Part shown: positions 13,701 through 28,700 of the stretch, piece by piece | Layout: each line of letters begins with the position of its first letter | Numbering within the stretch: the first letter of the stretch is position 1 | Origin: Dendrophyllia cribrosa | Lineage: Eukaryota; Cnidaria; Anthozoa; Scleractinia; Dendrophylliidae | NCBI GenBank assembly: GCA_024195265.1 | Contig: JAJLRJ010000008.1 | Location: forward strand, 25,765,432 to 25,829,431 | Direction of reading: 5' to 3' | DNA: 64,000 nt | Translations under genes and position numbers: made by a program | Notes under the pieces: generated by a model | The model's input: the letters and a program-made list of their open reading frames with translations, nothing else | Databases searched by the model: none | Told to the model about the DNA's origin: nothing

Positions 13701-16700
13701 GGATGGCATTGGGGGGAGAGGAGGGTGGGGAGTTGGATGCAGGGGGTGGAGGGTCAGGGAAGCAAAACGTCTTGGAGGGGGAGGGTCCAAATGTTGTATT
13801 TACAAGTTGGCTCATGGGAACCCTTGATTCTGTTAATTGAGAATTGCTTTGAATGGTATCTGTGGTGTTTGTAGGTGTGGATGGTGGTACAAAGGAAGTG
13901 GATGTATCTGGAAAGCATCTTCATTGGTGGAGATATCAGAGCACAGCTGCCAGAAGAGGCCAAGAAATTTGATGACATTGATAAAACATTCAAGAAGGTT
14001 TGTATATAGTAGCTAGTAGTAACTACTCTTATAGTATGGTCTGAAAAGGGGCACATAACATGTACCGCCAGTGAGTTTATTCCATGCCGCACATTACAGA
14101 TATGCAGATGTTAAGTGCTTAGATCCTATTAAATTTTACTGCTTCTACAAGTGACCTTTGTACCTAGCGTAGTCAATCGATGAAAAATGGTATCAATTTA
14201 TCAATCGATGAATCAGTAAAAATCGGTAAATTTTATTTGATTGATATCGATTGGTAGAAATCGATGACACGCATTGGTTTTATCAATTTTTCTTGATTTT
14301 TACCGATTGTTATCGATTTTTAACAAGATAATTTTTGGCCTTAAAAATCGATTATAATCGCCTTTTGGCGATTATTTATTAAAATCAAGAGGAAACAAGT
14401 GAAATGGAATGGATAGTCGGTCATGTAAGAAAGATAAAGAAAATGTTACCAAGACTTGAAGAGGTGGAGAAGGAAAGACAAATTGAAGAAATTAAGGAAA
14501 TGGAAAGGAAAAAACGTGCAAAAAAAGATGGCCCTCCAGAAAGCATGACTGCAGTCTTACTGAAGGACTGAGTCTTGCGTTTAAGGCCAGTTCCAACAAA
14601 CATAACTTATTTTAAAGGTTAAGGAAGCCCGACAGAAGATTAAAGACAGATACGAATGTAGCCGAGCACATATTTTCTCATTCTTCAGCTCAAGTATGTG
14701 TATTACAGGTTCTGATAGGACAGGCCTATTTGTGTTTATTGATTTGGAGACTGGAAAAAGGAAGAAAGTCTGGTTTAATTTTTGGCTTGGCTATATTTAA
14801 CAATTAGACCCGTAGCCCGACTATAATACGACTGCTGTGATTGGTCAGAGTAATTACTTTGGTTTTGGTTTTACGACACTCAATTGAAAACTGCTCTAAT
14901 AGAAGCTGTTTGTTATTTCTATGTTGCCGACATTGCAAAGAAGAAATCAGTTATGAATAGACTTTTGCAATTTTTCTGCTTTTTCGTTTTGTTTATCGTT
15001 TCTTGTGAAGAGATTGTGAACGCAAAAATTAACTCCTTTACGTTACAAATGGTGAAGTAAATTTATTTAATTGAAGACGTACACTTTGTTCATTGTATAT
15101 CAGCTATTTTTACACCAAAACAAACAAAGAACGTTTTCCGTAAGAAATCGATCAAATCATACAAATTTGACACACCAAATTGTTTTTAATTATCGATTTC
15201 TACCATTTTACGTTACAAATCGATAAAAATCACGTGATTTTATCAATTTTTACCGGTACCGATTTTTATCGATTGACTACGCCGGGTTTGTAGTAGCAAA
15301 GATCTGTTAACAAGCTAATGTACAGTGTAAGCACGCCTAACAGCTGCCCCATTAATACAGCCACCTCTTTATTACGGCCACTTTTGTTTAGCTCGAAGAA
15401 AAGCTAAGTCATATTATGTACTTATTGACTAAGTGGGAGGGCCGACATACCTAACTTAGTCAATAAGTATTTTATCATATGACCAATTTGGAGACAAAAT
15501 TACTTGAAAGTCTAACATCTAATATTATAATTCCAATAATATAATTCTAGTAGGGCTGTACAGCTTTTTCCGGTTCCGCTCGCGCAAATGCGTACGGCCC
15601 TCATACGGGACTTTCATCAATGGTTTTGCAAAGAAAAGGTTCGCAGGGCCGTACGGGTTGTACGATAAAAACATATTTGAGACCAACCTCGTTAATACGG
15701 CCACCCCGTTAATTCGGTCAGGTTTTGGTGGTCCAGTGATTAGCGGATTAACAAAGTTCCACTGTACAAATTTAATATAAACGTAATACCATGCACATCA
15801 GTCTTTTGGTCTATGACTCGAACTGCAACACTAACCTAACCCACAGTGCTGTACATTGTACAGTACAGAATGTACATAGATTAAACATACTAATGTACTG
15901 CACCTTTTCTTCAGATCATGAATGATACAGCCAAGAATCCAAAGGTGTTGGAAGCTTGTCATGCCGCTAGTCGTCTGGAACAACTTCAGATGTTAGTTGC
16001 TGGCTTGGAAAAGTGTCAGAAGAGTTTGAATGATTACCTTGACTCCAAGAGGAATGCCTTTCCACGGTTCTTCTTTATCTCTGATGATGAACTGCTTTCA
16101 ATCCTGGGCAGTCATGACCCACAGTGTGTGCAAGAACACATGATCAAGGTATTTTTTGTACACATCTTATAAATGTGGAAAAAAGAAAGAAAGTTCCCTC
16201 GGAACCTTTCATTCCCCAAAAGACAAGCCATTATGTCAGGAATGCAAATTGTGGTCATCTAGGAAAGATGGTCGCACCAGTCATTGGTTTCCCCTGGGGT
16301 GCGGGGAGGGGGGGTGGAATCGGGCATACCCACAGGGTTTGTCAAATTTTTCACGCTGGAGCAGACATTTCCAATCAAATTCTCCCTCATAAGGAACTAT
16401 AATAAGTAGTAGCAGCTGACCCTGGGACAGCATAAGTTGTCAAATTTCCAACCCATTGCAGGGGAGACCAGTTTTAATCAAACCCCATGGGTATGCCCGA
16501 ATCCCCAAGCCACAGGTGGCCCACACGAGCCACAGGTTATCCACACGGCTGGAGCTTAACCCAGTTTCTATAGCATGAAGCAGCTAGGAGTATTGCTACT
16601 CCCCCCAGCATTTTGATGCCGGTACCCATTAATACAGCTAAATCTACATGTGTAAATTGCAAAATCCTTGCCAGGACAGTTTGCAAGCGCGATAAGAAGT

Positions 16701-19700
16701 GGGTGGAGAGAGACAAACTACCAAATGACACTCAATTTTTGTTGTTGGTTTTTTAGATGTTTGACAACATTGCTAAGCTGCGTTTTGAAGAAGGTGGCGG
16801 CGAGGAAATGTTGGCAGGTGCCATGATCAGTAGTGAGGGAGAGGTGATGGACTTCAGACAGCCTGTGGCTGCCGAGGGACGAGTAGAGGACTGGATGACA
16901 AATGTGCTGAATGAGATGAGAAGAACCAACAGGCTTATCACCAAGGAAGCCATCTATAAATATGGCGGCAACATGCCTAGGTATGTACAGGATACGACAT
17001 GTGACAAAATAAATAAAATGCAATATCGTTTGAACGTCTTTGGAGAGGTGTCCGCCTTAGAGAGGTGTCTGCCTTAGAGAGTTGTCCGCCTTAGAGACAT
17101 CTACATCTACATGATTTACTTGCAAAATCCTAATGGACATACAGCAAGTTTCAGTGCAAAGTGCGAAATGTAAATAATAGTGCAAATAGAAATGATGATA
17201 ATTAGTCTTACTTAGGCAAGGAGATAATCATTAACAACTGCCTTAAAATTACTGGTCGAGGTCATGTTTATAATATGTGATGGTAAACTATTCCAATCAT
17301 TAATTTTTCTGGGCCAAAAACTAAGTTTGTATTCGTCACATGATGTTTGCATTTGAATAAATTTCATTGGGTCAGAATATCTAGTTTTCCTTACAGTTTT
17401 ATGTTTTACATGAGGTGGGACAATTATCGCTGCTTGGTCGGCAGTGTCTTATACATTACAGTAAGTCTGGCAACTTTCCTTTTATGAGATGTGTCCGACT
17501 TATGGAGAGTTTAGTTAAGGTCCGTTTACACATGTGATTTTTTATGCGATTTTGACGCGCTCTCCAATGCAACTTTTGTCGCAAGTGTAAACTAGCGGCG
17601 ATTTCCTGTTCAATTCGGGTGCGACATTTGCTTTGATTTGCTGTGATTTCCCAAAAATCACCGCCAAGTTACATCAGGTTTCGAACATGTTCGAAACCTC
17701 TGCGACATCGCGCGACAAATTGTGCCCAAATTGCACTGAAATTGCCTCTCGTTTACACATGCGATTTGAAGATGCAACTTGCACGCGACAAAAATTACAC
17801 AAAAAATTGTCTGTGTAAACGGCCTTTACAGACATTTTAGTAAAATTCGGCCAGAACCAGCCAGTTACTAATATCGAGTTGAACACTTGAAGAGAAATGT
17901 CATATCTCCATGCACCCAGATATTATCTTTTAGTATATACTGAAACAATGGATAGCATTGTTGGCGCGCTCTGATTGGCTACTGAAACTCGGAATAGCAA
18001 GTGCTATTCACCTCCCAGCAATTTGCGTGCGAAAATTGTAATCGTTGACACGAATAAATGAGTTAAAAAGCATCATTTTCGTTATATTATCTCACTGTTT
18101 CAGTATATACTAAAACAACTATTCACCTCAGTGTAGGTGGGTAGTGGTGGATATTTACCTCGTCGCTTCGCGGCTCGATAAATATCCACCACTACCCACC
18201 TCCACTGAGGTGAATAGTTGTTAACTATATTATACTATACTCACTATTCACCTGCTGTTATGTTGCCTTTCAGAATTGACTGGATGATGTCTTATCAAGG
18301 TATGGTTGTGCTGGCTGGAAACCAAGTCTGGTGGACATGGGAAGTGGAAGATGTGTTCCGTAAAGTGAAGAAGGGCGACAAGATGGGCATGAAAAACTAC
18401 GCCAGAAAGATGCACAAACAGATCGGTGACCTTGTGCAGAAGGTTTGTTTTCACTACAAGAAGTAAAACATGAAACAATGATACAACATAGTGTTTTATT
18501 ATTGTGTTGTGAATTGGGAAAACGTGATTGGGGATGGCTGTGAAGAGGGGAATATCAGAGAGGGAATATTGGGGGGGGGGGGGGGGGGGGATATCACCTT
18601 CACAAAAAATATCACTCCGCTTACCTATGTTACCACAAAGTCTCATTTGACAGGCTAGTGTATTTTTATCATAATCGCCTATAAAAATAAAGGAAAATGA
18701 GCCACGTGTACTGTAGACTGACTTTGGACATGCTGGCAGTGGGAAGTGACCATTGCTCATAGCATCAATAATCAATATCCTTTACACTGTAATACAATTA
18801 TCGTTCCATAACTTAACAGGCTTCAACACCAAAAATCCCAAGCTTTTCAGTATAACGTATTTTTGTAATGCTCTTCACATGTCAGAGGTTATTAATCTCA
18901 TTTTGTAGGAAGCTGAGCCAGACAGCAAAAACCTAGTCACCCATTTTTAATGAGGTCTCGAGCGTAACTGCAAATAGTAGATTGTAGAAAAATAAACCAT
19001 AGCAATAGGTAGCTAAGGTGCCCAAAAGAATCACTTGAAAGTTTAGAATAACTCATTTACACATTGTTGCAGGTTCGTCAGCCAAACCTGACTAAGAATG
19101 ACCGCAAGAAGTTTAACACAGTGTTGATCATTGAAGTTCACGCCAGAGACATCATTGACAGTTTTGTTCGAGACAGGTGAGAATGCATAATTATCCGCTA
19201 CATGCTAATCCTTTCACCGCAAGAGTACCCAAACATACAGTAAAAATCCAAAATTTTATTTTGTGAAATTCTGAAAAATAAACAGTACTTTTGAAAAGTA
19301 CTGCTCAGGAGCTTTAATTTGAATGGTCACACTTGAGGATTTCATCCACAGACTCAAAAGTTAGAATCACCTTGTACAGCATAATAAATAACACCATAGG
19401 AAAGTACTGCTCAACAGCTTTCATTGGAATGGTCACACTTGAGGATTTCATCCACAGACTCAAAAGTTAGAAACACCTTTTACAGCATAATAAACAGTAC
19501 CACAGGAAAGTACTGTTTAGTTAATTGATTATATTTTGTAGGACCTCTTTGAAAATCATGTTATGAAAGGGCATCCTATTAAAATATTAGTTAATAATAA
19601 TAATACTACTCAGTAGCTTTAATTTGAATGGTCACACTTTAGGATTTCATCCACAGACTCAAAAGTTACAATAGGTATGTACACTAATAATTTTTTTAAA

Positions 19701-22700
19701 ACTCTTTTAACTCAAAGAGGACAATGTTTGCACCAAAATTATGCAATAAAAACAAACGATAGTCCACTGTGATTGTTTAGGAGGAATAAGCCAGTTATTT
19801 ATTTGGAGAATATAGCCTCAAAGAAACGCCACTTGGTTCAGAATGTGTGTGCGCTGATGATGCCAGAAATTATGTACAGTAGTGACGCGCATTGCAAAAC
19901 TGAGGAATCACCTTAATTATAGGGATTTTTTAAAAGATGAAGCTCTACAGTTTGCAACCGACATGTATGCTAAGTAAGTGTTAACAATATATGATTTATT
20001 TCATATATATCATTTCATAAGTGTTAACAAATTACGTAATTGTGTTCGTTCACAGTATAATGGACACGCGTGAATTTGAATGGGAGAGTCAGTTGAGATT
20101 CTACTGGGACCAGCTGCCAGATGAACTGATGGTGCGTCAGTGCACAGGAGAGTTTGGATACGGATATGAGTACATGGGACTAAACGGCAGACTGGTTATC
20201 ACCCCCCTGACTGACAGAATCTACCTCACTATCACACAGGTGAGGGTCTAGCAGTAACTGAATCCCCCCTTAAAATGAAGGCAGGGGTGGGGGGGGGGGG
20301 GGGGGGGGGGGGGTGGGGGTTGGGTGTCTTTCTATGATATAACCTCCACCCTAACTATATTTTCCTACTTCACCTCACTATACACATTGGCTGTTATACT
20401 AATTGGTTTTCATAAAGCGTACGCTGTTGAGCTGGTTGTGCATAACGAAAAACACCGCTCAAAAATCCAATCAAAAATCGCTACAGATATACAGGAAGAT
20501 TCAACTGCAATACATTACCCTTATGAACACGTTGCCAGTACAGACCAAGTTGAATTCCCAGTGAATGCTGTAGTAGATTACACGCTGGTACCGGCCAATA
20601 CGGACTAATACGCACTGTCAGTCCATTCCGACAACAAGTTTACTTTTCTGTGGTGGGAAAACATTTTACATCAAGTAGATTGCTGATATTTACTTCTTTC
20701 TGGCAACGTTTTGTTTTCAAATATTTGGGTTTTCGTATTTTGTATATCTCTTCCATGGCCACATATTAAACAGGAAGTATTGTCTACTATGTACATAAAT
20801 GAATGTACGATTTAGTACTGAAAATAAATGTTCCGTTGAAATGGTAACTAGCTACACTATAGGATTTGTCTAATACATGTAGTTCTCTGAGATGGGATTC
20901 CAATACTAACTGTGTTATTTCATGTTATGCATTAGGCATTGTCCATGTACCTCGGCGGTGCTCCTGCAGGACCTGCTGGAACAGGAAAAACGGAGACAGT
21001 CAAGGATCTGGCCAAAGCTCTGGGATTACTGTGTGTTGTCACCAACTGTGGAGAGGGCATGGACTACAAGGTATGTGACAGTAAAAAGGCGTGACATGGT
21101 GAATTACATGAACCAATTAAAATTGAGTGACACTGAATTTACGTGACTGTGATTGCCTTTCTTTTTTATCATAATTTATGATACTGATTTTTTTCCTGCT
21201 TTTGTTCGTCTCCAGTCCATTGGCAAGATCTTCTCGGGTTTGGCACAGTGTGGAGCCTGGGGCTGTTTTGATGAGTTCAACCGTATTGACGTGTCTGTGC
21301 TGTCAGTTATCTCCACTCAAATCAAAACACTTCAAAACTCACTCAGCAACCATCTCAAGAGACTACAGGTAAACTTATCTTAACCCATTTTCTCCAGTGA
21401 ATCAATTTATTAGACAGGGGGGCTTATTGGAGGGGGGGGGGGGGGGGGGAGGGGGGTGGTTAATAGGGAATTAACTGAGAATTGAAGAATAGCTATTATG
21501 CCCAATTACAGGATTGACTTTTGGAGGTGTTGTTGCGCTTTCAATGCTTTTTTTTTTTCCTATGTGACAGATTTGCCCCCAACAACTACTCTCTGTTTGA
21601 TTCTTTGCTCCTCGTTTCAAGTGGTCCTAACACGTTTCCATTTTCCTTTAACAGTTTGAAGGTACCGAGATAGCGTTGGACGGTCGCATGGGAATCTTCA
21701 TCACAATGAACCCTGGTTATGCAGGTCGTACAGAGCTTCCTGAGAGCGTGAAAGCTCTCTTCAGACCAGTAGTGTGTATTGTACCAGATCTACAACAGAT
21801 CTGTGAGATCATGCTTTTCTCTGAAGGGTTCTTATTGGCAAAGGTAATTCATACTGTTATGATTGATTTCGAGGCCATTTAGATGTGAGCAATCATGCAC
21901 TGTGATTGGTTCCCTTTCATTAGGATATTAGCTGGTATTTAGCTTCGCGGCTCGGTAAATATCGTAAATATCCGCTTCGCGGCTCGGTAAATATCCACCA
22001 CTACCCACCTCCACTTCGGTGAATAGTTGTTAACTATTACATCCACTTCGCTGAATAATCATCAATTAGAACCTAAAGATTGTCAATGTAAAAAAATAAT
22101 TCCACGAACAATAACAACCAAAACAATTTCAAATACATTGGCTTTTACACATCATATATTATGCCGACTTGATTGTGTGGGCAACGTTTACTTCACTGTG
22201 GCGCTTCCCCATGTGTTTGTACACAACTCAGCAAACTGATGTACACTGAAATCAATTGATCATCATCAAATGTAAACTCCTCGGTATTTGTTTATCCTTG
22301 CAGGTTCTTGCCAAGAAGATGACAGTACTGTACAAGCTGGCATCAGGACAACTCTCTAAACAGTCTCACTACGATTTTGGACTCCGTGCATTAAAGGCTG
22401 TTCTGGTGATGGCTGGAGAGCTAAAGAGAGGCTCCCCTGATTTGAGCGAGGTGAGTTTAAATGGTAGTCTAGATAGGAATGGCTCTACTTCAATTTGTTA
22501 GAGCAACTTTCTAATGACAGCAACTTCAGCAAATTACATCTGAGGGTGCGGCGTTATATTGCTATAATTTCCCCTCGAGATTTAGGGCTCATTCGATTGA
22601 CCGTATTCCGGAATAAGAATGAACAGAAAAGTCTCTGAATATTATTTGTTCAGGTGCGCTTGCAGTATAAATCTGCCAAATCATGCTTATAATACATCAA

Positions 22701-25700
22701 TAAGAGATGCTTAGTTTTCCAGTGGCTCCCACATCCCGAAAAAAACGCGATTTTTTGTGATAATTCTTAAGTTCCTATTTTTATTCTGGAATTGGGAGTT
22801 TGCACTTATGTCATATAAAAATTCAGAAGTATTAAACAACAGATTTCGATTCCAAAATGTTTATGGAATTGTAGAGAGTTTAAAACTACACATCTGGACC
22901 AAAGTTTGAAGCGCAAGAGCATTTCGTTCAAGGGTTATAGGCGAACGAGTATTAGACATTTTTAGTAAGAAATGTATGGAGCGGCCATCTTGGTGCCCCA
23001 CTCAGGGGCACCAACATGGCGGCCAAAAATTCAAAGTCTTAATTACACCAAAAATCTCATCACAAAATATTGTATTCACTATAAGTTCCATTATATCAGC
23101 TTATAAATATCTATAATGCAAAAATAACTTTCAACTGGTTCAATTTTGTTTATTTTCATGGCTTATCTGAAATAGCGTGATGCTGGAATTGTGTGGCACA
23201 TTTAAAACCTTTACAAATCGGAAGCAAAACATCGTTAAAATCCGAAACTTTTTGTGAAAGATTATAGCACTGGTATCGACAAACCACGTTAGAAACAGCT
23301 TTGTAGGACGTATTCTTTAGATTTTTGAACTTTTATGACGTCATGTGCAAAAATTGCACCCTAAGTGTTCATGCGAGCATTGCGTGACAATGTTTTATCT
23401 CTCCCTTATGATTTAGTAATAATGCGAGCATTGACGTTTTTGCGTGACAATTCTTTATTATTTTTCTCTTTAGGATGTAGTGTTGATGCGAGCGTTGCGT
23501 GACATGAACTTGCCCAAGTTTGTGTTTGAAGACGTACCACTCTTCCTCGGTCTCATAGCTGACTTGTTTCCAGGCCTCGACTGCCCAAGAGTTCGATATC
23601 CAAATTTCAACGATGCCGTGGAGTCAGTTTTACAAGACCACAAATATGTGCTACTTCCACATCAGGTATAACAAAAATATATGTACATTGATTTTCTTTT
23701 TTTTTTCATCCTTTTATTGTACAAAGTGCCTCAGTTAGCCTACGTAGCTGTCGGGATTGTACGCGAGGACAAAGTTTTGGTGCGGAGCCGTCGAATCATA
23801 ATCACGAGCGGCGAAGCTCCCCTTCCCCCCAAAAAAACAAAAACAAAAAAACATTCTTCTCGCACCTTGGCCACCCACATTCGCGACTCATCTGCTACCA
23901 AAAGCAATGTTTGGCTGTCAGTGATTAAAAACAAAATGACTGAACACAGACGCTTAAGCTGTGTTCACGTCAGTACCGAAACATGTTTAGAGCAAACATG
24001 TTTCAATGAAACACGTTTTCTGTAAACATCTTTACGATTTCATTGTTCACGTTTAGGTTAGTTGTTAATTTCAAAACACGTTTCACGCCTGGTTCTATAA
24101 TTTATACTGTTTTACGAAGCAGACATAAGCTTGCATAAAACTCTATAATTACACATGAACCAGAAAAACTCGAACTTTTTGTGGTATGATTTTGTGGTTT
24201 AATCTCACTTGTCAAGCTCTAATAGTCGGGAACGAAGGGTGATGCAGTGTTTAACAAGGAGATGACATTTGTGCTGGCTTGGATCGAAACTACTTCGTGA
24301 AGTAGATCGAAACTACTTCGTGAAGTAGTTTCAATCATGCTCAGAGTAAACGTGTTTCGATCATGATTGCGCAATGCGCCGCCTGATGTGAACATTTTTC
24401 ATAGTGAAACATGTTTCATTCGTGATCTGACTTAAAGCCAAACCCGCGATATAAAAGGCGGCTGGACTGTCCAACTCATGCAAATGAGCAAAAACTATTG
24501 TTCTTGCTCATTTGCATTAGACTTGGCGTGGGGCTTTGCCCTTTTATACCGCAGGTTCGCCTTTAACATGTTTCGCCCTAGTGTGAACAATAGTTACTCA
24601 ATCCCCTGTGTGTTTGCGCGACAGGCTGATAAAGTTGTTCAGATGTATGAGACCATGTTGACACGTCACACAACCATGATCGTTGGTCCAACTGGAGGTG
24701 GAAAGACCGTTGTCATCAACACCTTGGCACAGGCGCAGACTCGGTAAGAACTACAATCAGTTGTCTATTAAACAAGCACGCACCCCTTCCCTGACCGGGC
24801 ACATTTTTGTAACAACCTGGACGTCAACGTTCATGGTGCTTGAGGTCCCTAATTACTTGTACACTTGCTTATGTGCATTTTGTCTCCATCAGCCTGGGTA
24901 TGGCCACTAAGCTGTATGTGATGAATGCCAAGGCCTGCACAGTGGTAGAGCTGTACGGAACACTGGATCCTGTCACTAGGGACTGGACTGATGGATTGCT
25001 ATCCTGCATCTTCCGTGAGATTAACAAACCAACCGACAAAAACGAACGCAAGTACATTGTGTTTGATAGCGATGTGGACGCCTTGTGGGTTGAGAACATG
25101 AATTCTGTTATGGACGACAACAGGCTGTTGACACTCGCTAATGGCGAGAGAATTCGGCTGCAGAAACACTGTGCATTGTTGTTTGAGGTAAGGATGTCAA
25201 ACTAATTAACCTAATAAACACTACATTTTCAGAAGCTTCCATTAAGAAATCTACCACCTGGTAAAGTCCACCTCTCCACAACTGTTTTCTTTCCACAACA
25301 GTCATGTTTTGTTGTCCTGGCGTGGATTCATTTCCTCAAATCCCCTCACCGAACTCTCCCTATAAGGCACCTCTCTGCAACGGCCAGAACATTAATTTTG
25401 CCTGAGGGTGCTCGTGTACCTAAAACGTCCTTGAGAAGCGCATTTGGTGCTAGATACTTAGTAGTTTACTTCCGACTGGAAGGTTGGGAGTGGAGCAGTC
25501 TGGAGACTGCGCAAGTGACTAGGCACTTGAAGTGCTCTAATTGCAGGCTGAGCGGCTGCTTTAAAAAGTTTGCCTAAGGTGGAAGGAGCAACTGCTGTAT
25601 AGGGAAGCAGGTTCCATACTCTAATAGTTCCCGGGAAAAAAAGGAATAACTAAAGGCTATTATTTATTCCTAAATAATAAATCGTTTAAATCGTAGACGT

Positions 25701-28700
25701 ATTTCTACAGTTTAAATCAACAACAACAACAACAAACATTTTTACTCTGTTGTTTTTCATGTCAAGTCAAAATCTTGGATGTTTTCCATTTCTTATCTGG
25801 AGAGAATGATCTTCTTGACAAATTCCTCCTTTTGGCAAAAAGAAATTTGTCAACCATAAGGTGGTCAACAGAAAATTCTTGACAAGTAGTGTTAAACTGT
25901 TTTCTCAGGTCGCAGATCTTCGTTACGCTTCTCCAGCTACCGTGTCACGGTGCGGTATGGTGTACGTGGATCCCAAGAACCTGGGTTACAACCCATACTG
26001 GCAGAAATGGTGTAGTGCTCGAGGTAGCGACAAAGAGAGGGAGGAGCTGCATAGACTGTTTGAGAAATATGTGCCCCCTTGTATTGATCTCATACTTGAG
26101 GGCATCGTTGACGGGAAGATAGGAAAGAAACTTAAGACGATTATCCCTCTGACTAATCTGAATATGGTGAGTGAAAGGATTTAATTTACTTTGTTGGCGT
26201 TAAAGGGACACTATCTCGGCTAAAACATCGTGTTTTCGTGATTATGGCCAGGGGCCCGTTTCTCGAAAATCCCGGTAACTTTTCGGGCCCGAAGCCAAAT
26301 ATTGAAATCAAAATCTAAAGAATAAAAGCGCGGGTCCTAGCGAACAAACCAGTCCATTTTGTTTTGCTAACTGATAGTTTTATCGTATTATCTGCAAAAC
26401 GTTTGAAACCTCGATCTTCAATGAAAATAAAACAGCTTTCCGGGCCCGGTAATTACCGGGTCTTTCGAGAAACGGCCCCCAGGACCGGGTAGAAAAGTCA
26501 AAATTTCACAAGAATGGCAAGTTTGATTTCTTGACTGCCTGTCAATAAATCAAATTTCATGAACTGTAATCCACTTCAATCCTTGCAATCCTGCACTTTA
26601 TCTCCAAATCACTGCTTTTGTTTTGCTCTATAGAATCTTTTTATCCAACTAAGTTGTATTTGGTGATATTTGGCGATATAACTTGGAAATAAGCCGAAAT
26701 TACAAAATTTAATTTTGCAATTTCGGCCTAACGGTGTCTCTTTAAAGGAGCATCTTCACAAGGATTTTGCTGTGTTTTGGTTAAAATACACTTAATATTT
26801 GACAAAGTACCTTAGTGCAGACATAAAATTTCTCTTGGTTCTAAAAAAGAAACAATGTAATATGGCCATTGATTCATTTCTGTACATCACATTATTACAG
26901 GTTGTTCAACTGTCCCAAATGCTGGATGCACTGCTTCCCCCATCAGAAAACGCTACCTTCCTTGGTACTGAGATAACAGAGGCTATATTCCTATCATCAC
27001 TGACATGGTCTTTAGGAGGCGGCCTGCTCGAGGCTGGGCGGACTGTGTTTGATGGGTATGTCAAAAGAATAGCTTCATTGCCTCAGAATTCTGCAGAGGG
27101 ATCTGTTGTTGGACCAGGTATGAATTCGTTTGTTATGGTGATAACTGTTAACGCTAGTGTATTTTACTTTCACGAGGTTTGCCATAAAAAGAGGTGAAGA
27201 ACAATGAAATTTTCAGGTGTTCCAGTCCAATACCGAGAATAGGAATATTGTCTATTTAGCAGAAAGGAGTCTTGCCACTCCCCTCAGATAGGATGCATGG
27301 GATGCTAGTCTATCCTGCCCATTGCTGGTACCCACTTATAAACCTGAGTGGAGAGCAAATAGAGCAGTATTCATTTGAGTGTCGAAAGTAATTTAGCCAC
27401 TGCTTTGGTTTTGCATTGCTACGCTTGTGATTGGCCAAAAAAATCTCGCGCAACTTTCTCGACCAATCAGAAGTAGAACCAAAGCCAAGTCGTGACTTGC
27501 CTGCACGCGTTTTCCCGCGCATGGCGCTGGCGACGAGTTCCGATTGGTTCATTGGAGTGCCTGTGTGTGTTGTGATTGGCCAGAGTAATTACTTTGGTTT
27601 TGGTCCTAGAGCAGTTTTCATTGTCATCTCAACTAGGGCGATGTAGTAGCTCTCGTGAGGTCTCACATCATTGGTTCAATACCCTTCTAGAGAACAATAG
27701 AACAAACAACAACAATGGACTCTAGCCCTAAAAACAATAGCAGCTGTGTTTTACAAGGCCAATGAAAATAGAGGTTTCTGAGAGCTGCTAAACAGTTATT
27801 GTAACTCGTAGCTTTTTCCTCATTTGTTTTCAGGTGAGATTCCCAGCGCTCAGCCCACGTTATTCGAGTACCACTTCGACTCCAAAAAGCTCGTCTGGGT
27901 CCCCTGGGTGGACGTGATCCCGGAGTATGTCCACGACCCCGAGAAAAAGTTCTCTGAGATTTTGGTTCCCACTGTGGACACTGTGAGGACAACATGGCTG
28001 CTGGAGCTGATGGTCAGTATTAAGAGGCCTGTGGTACTCGTGGGGGAGACTGGTACCTCCAAGTCCGCTACTACCGCTAATTTCCTGAGGAGCCTGGACA
28101 AGGATTCTACGGTATGTAATTGGGAAGTGAATATGGATAAGAAATAATAGGTACTATAGAGCAAAATACAGAATCATTTTAAAAAAGTATCGGTCTTGTT
28201 GTCTGTTCACAGTCTCGTATGATTTGACCTTTGACCGCCGTTATAACAAACCTTGAGGGTAGTTTGGAGGCAACTCCCCCTATTTCAAATTAGACCCTTG
28301 AAACGCTCTTTTCAAGGTTCCTGAGACGAAAATTAGTTACCAAGGCTGTCCCTAAGTTCCAATTAAATTATCTAAATTCAGTTAAGATACAATTTAATGC
28401 CTTATTTGCTTGACCCTTCTTTAACCCATTCACACCTGAGGATTTTTACGTTTTTGAGTGATTTTCTGCATACACACGCCCCATAGGATTTCGTGACTGC
28501 ATATTTGGAGTTACCATTGAAAGTGCTGCTGTTCTAAAACACTGAAGGCTCGAGTTTACTGGAAACGTCATTGTGACGATCTCATTTTGCTTGCTTGATT
28601 TGCAATAAAGGGTCCAATATGAATTATCTACGATTTTTGGTAAGTTCACAGCCATTTTTCATCTTTAGTAGCTGCCTGGTGAGCATCATTAAGCTTGGAG

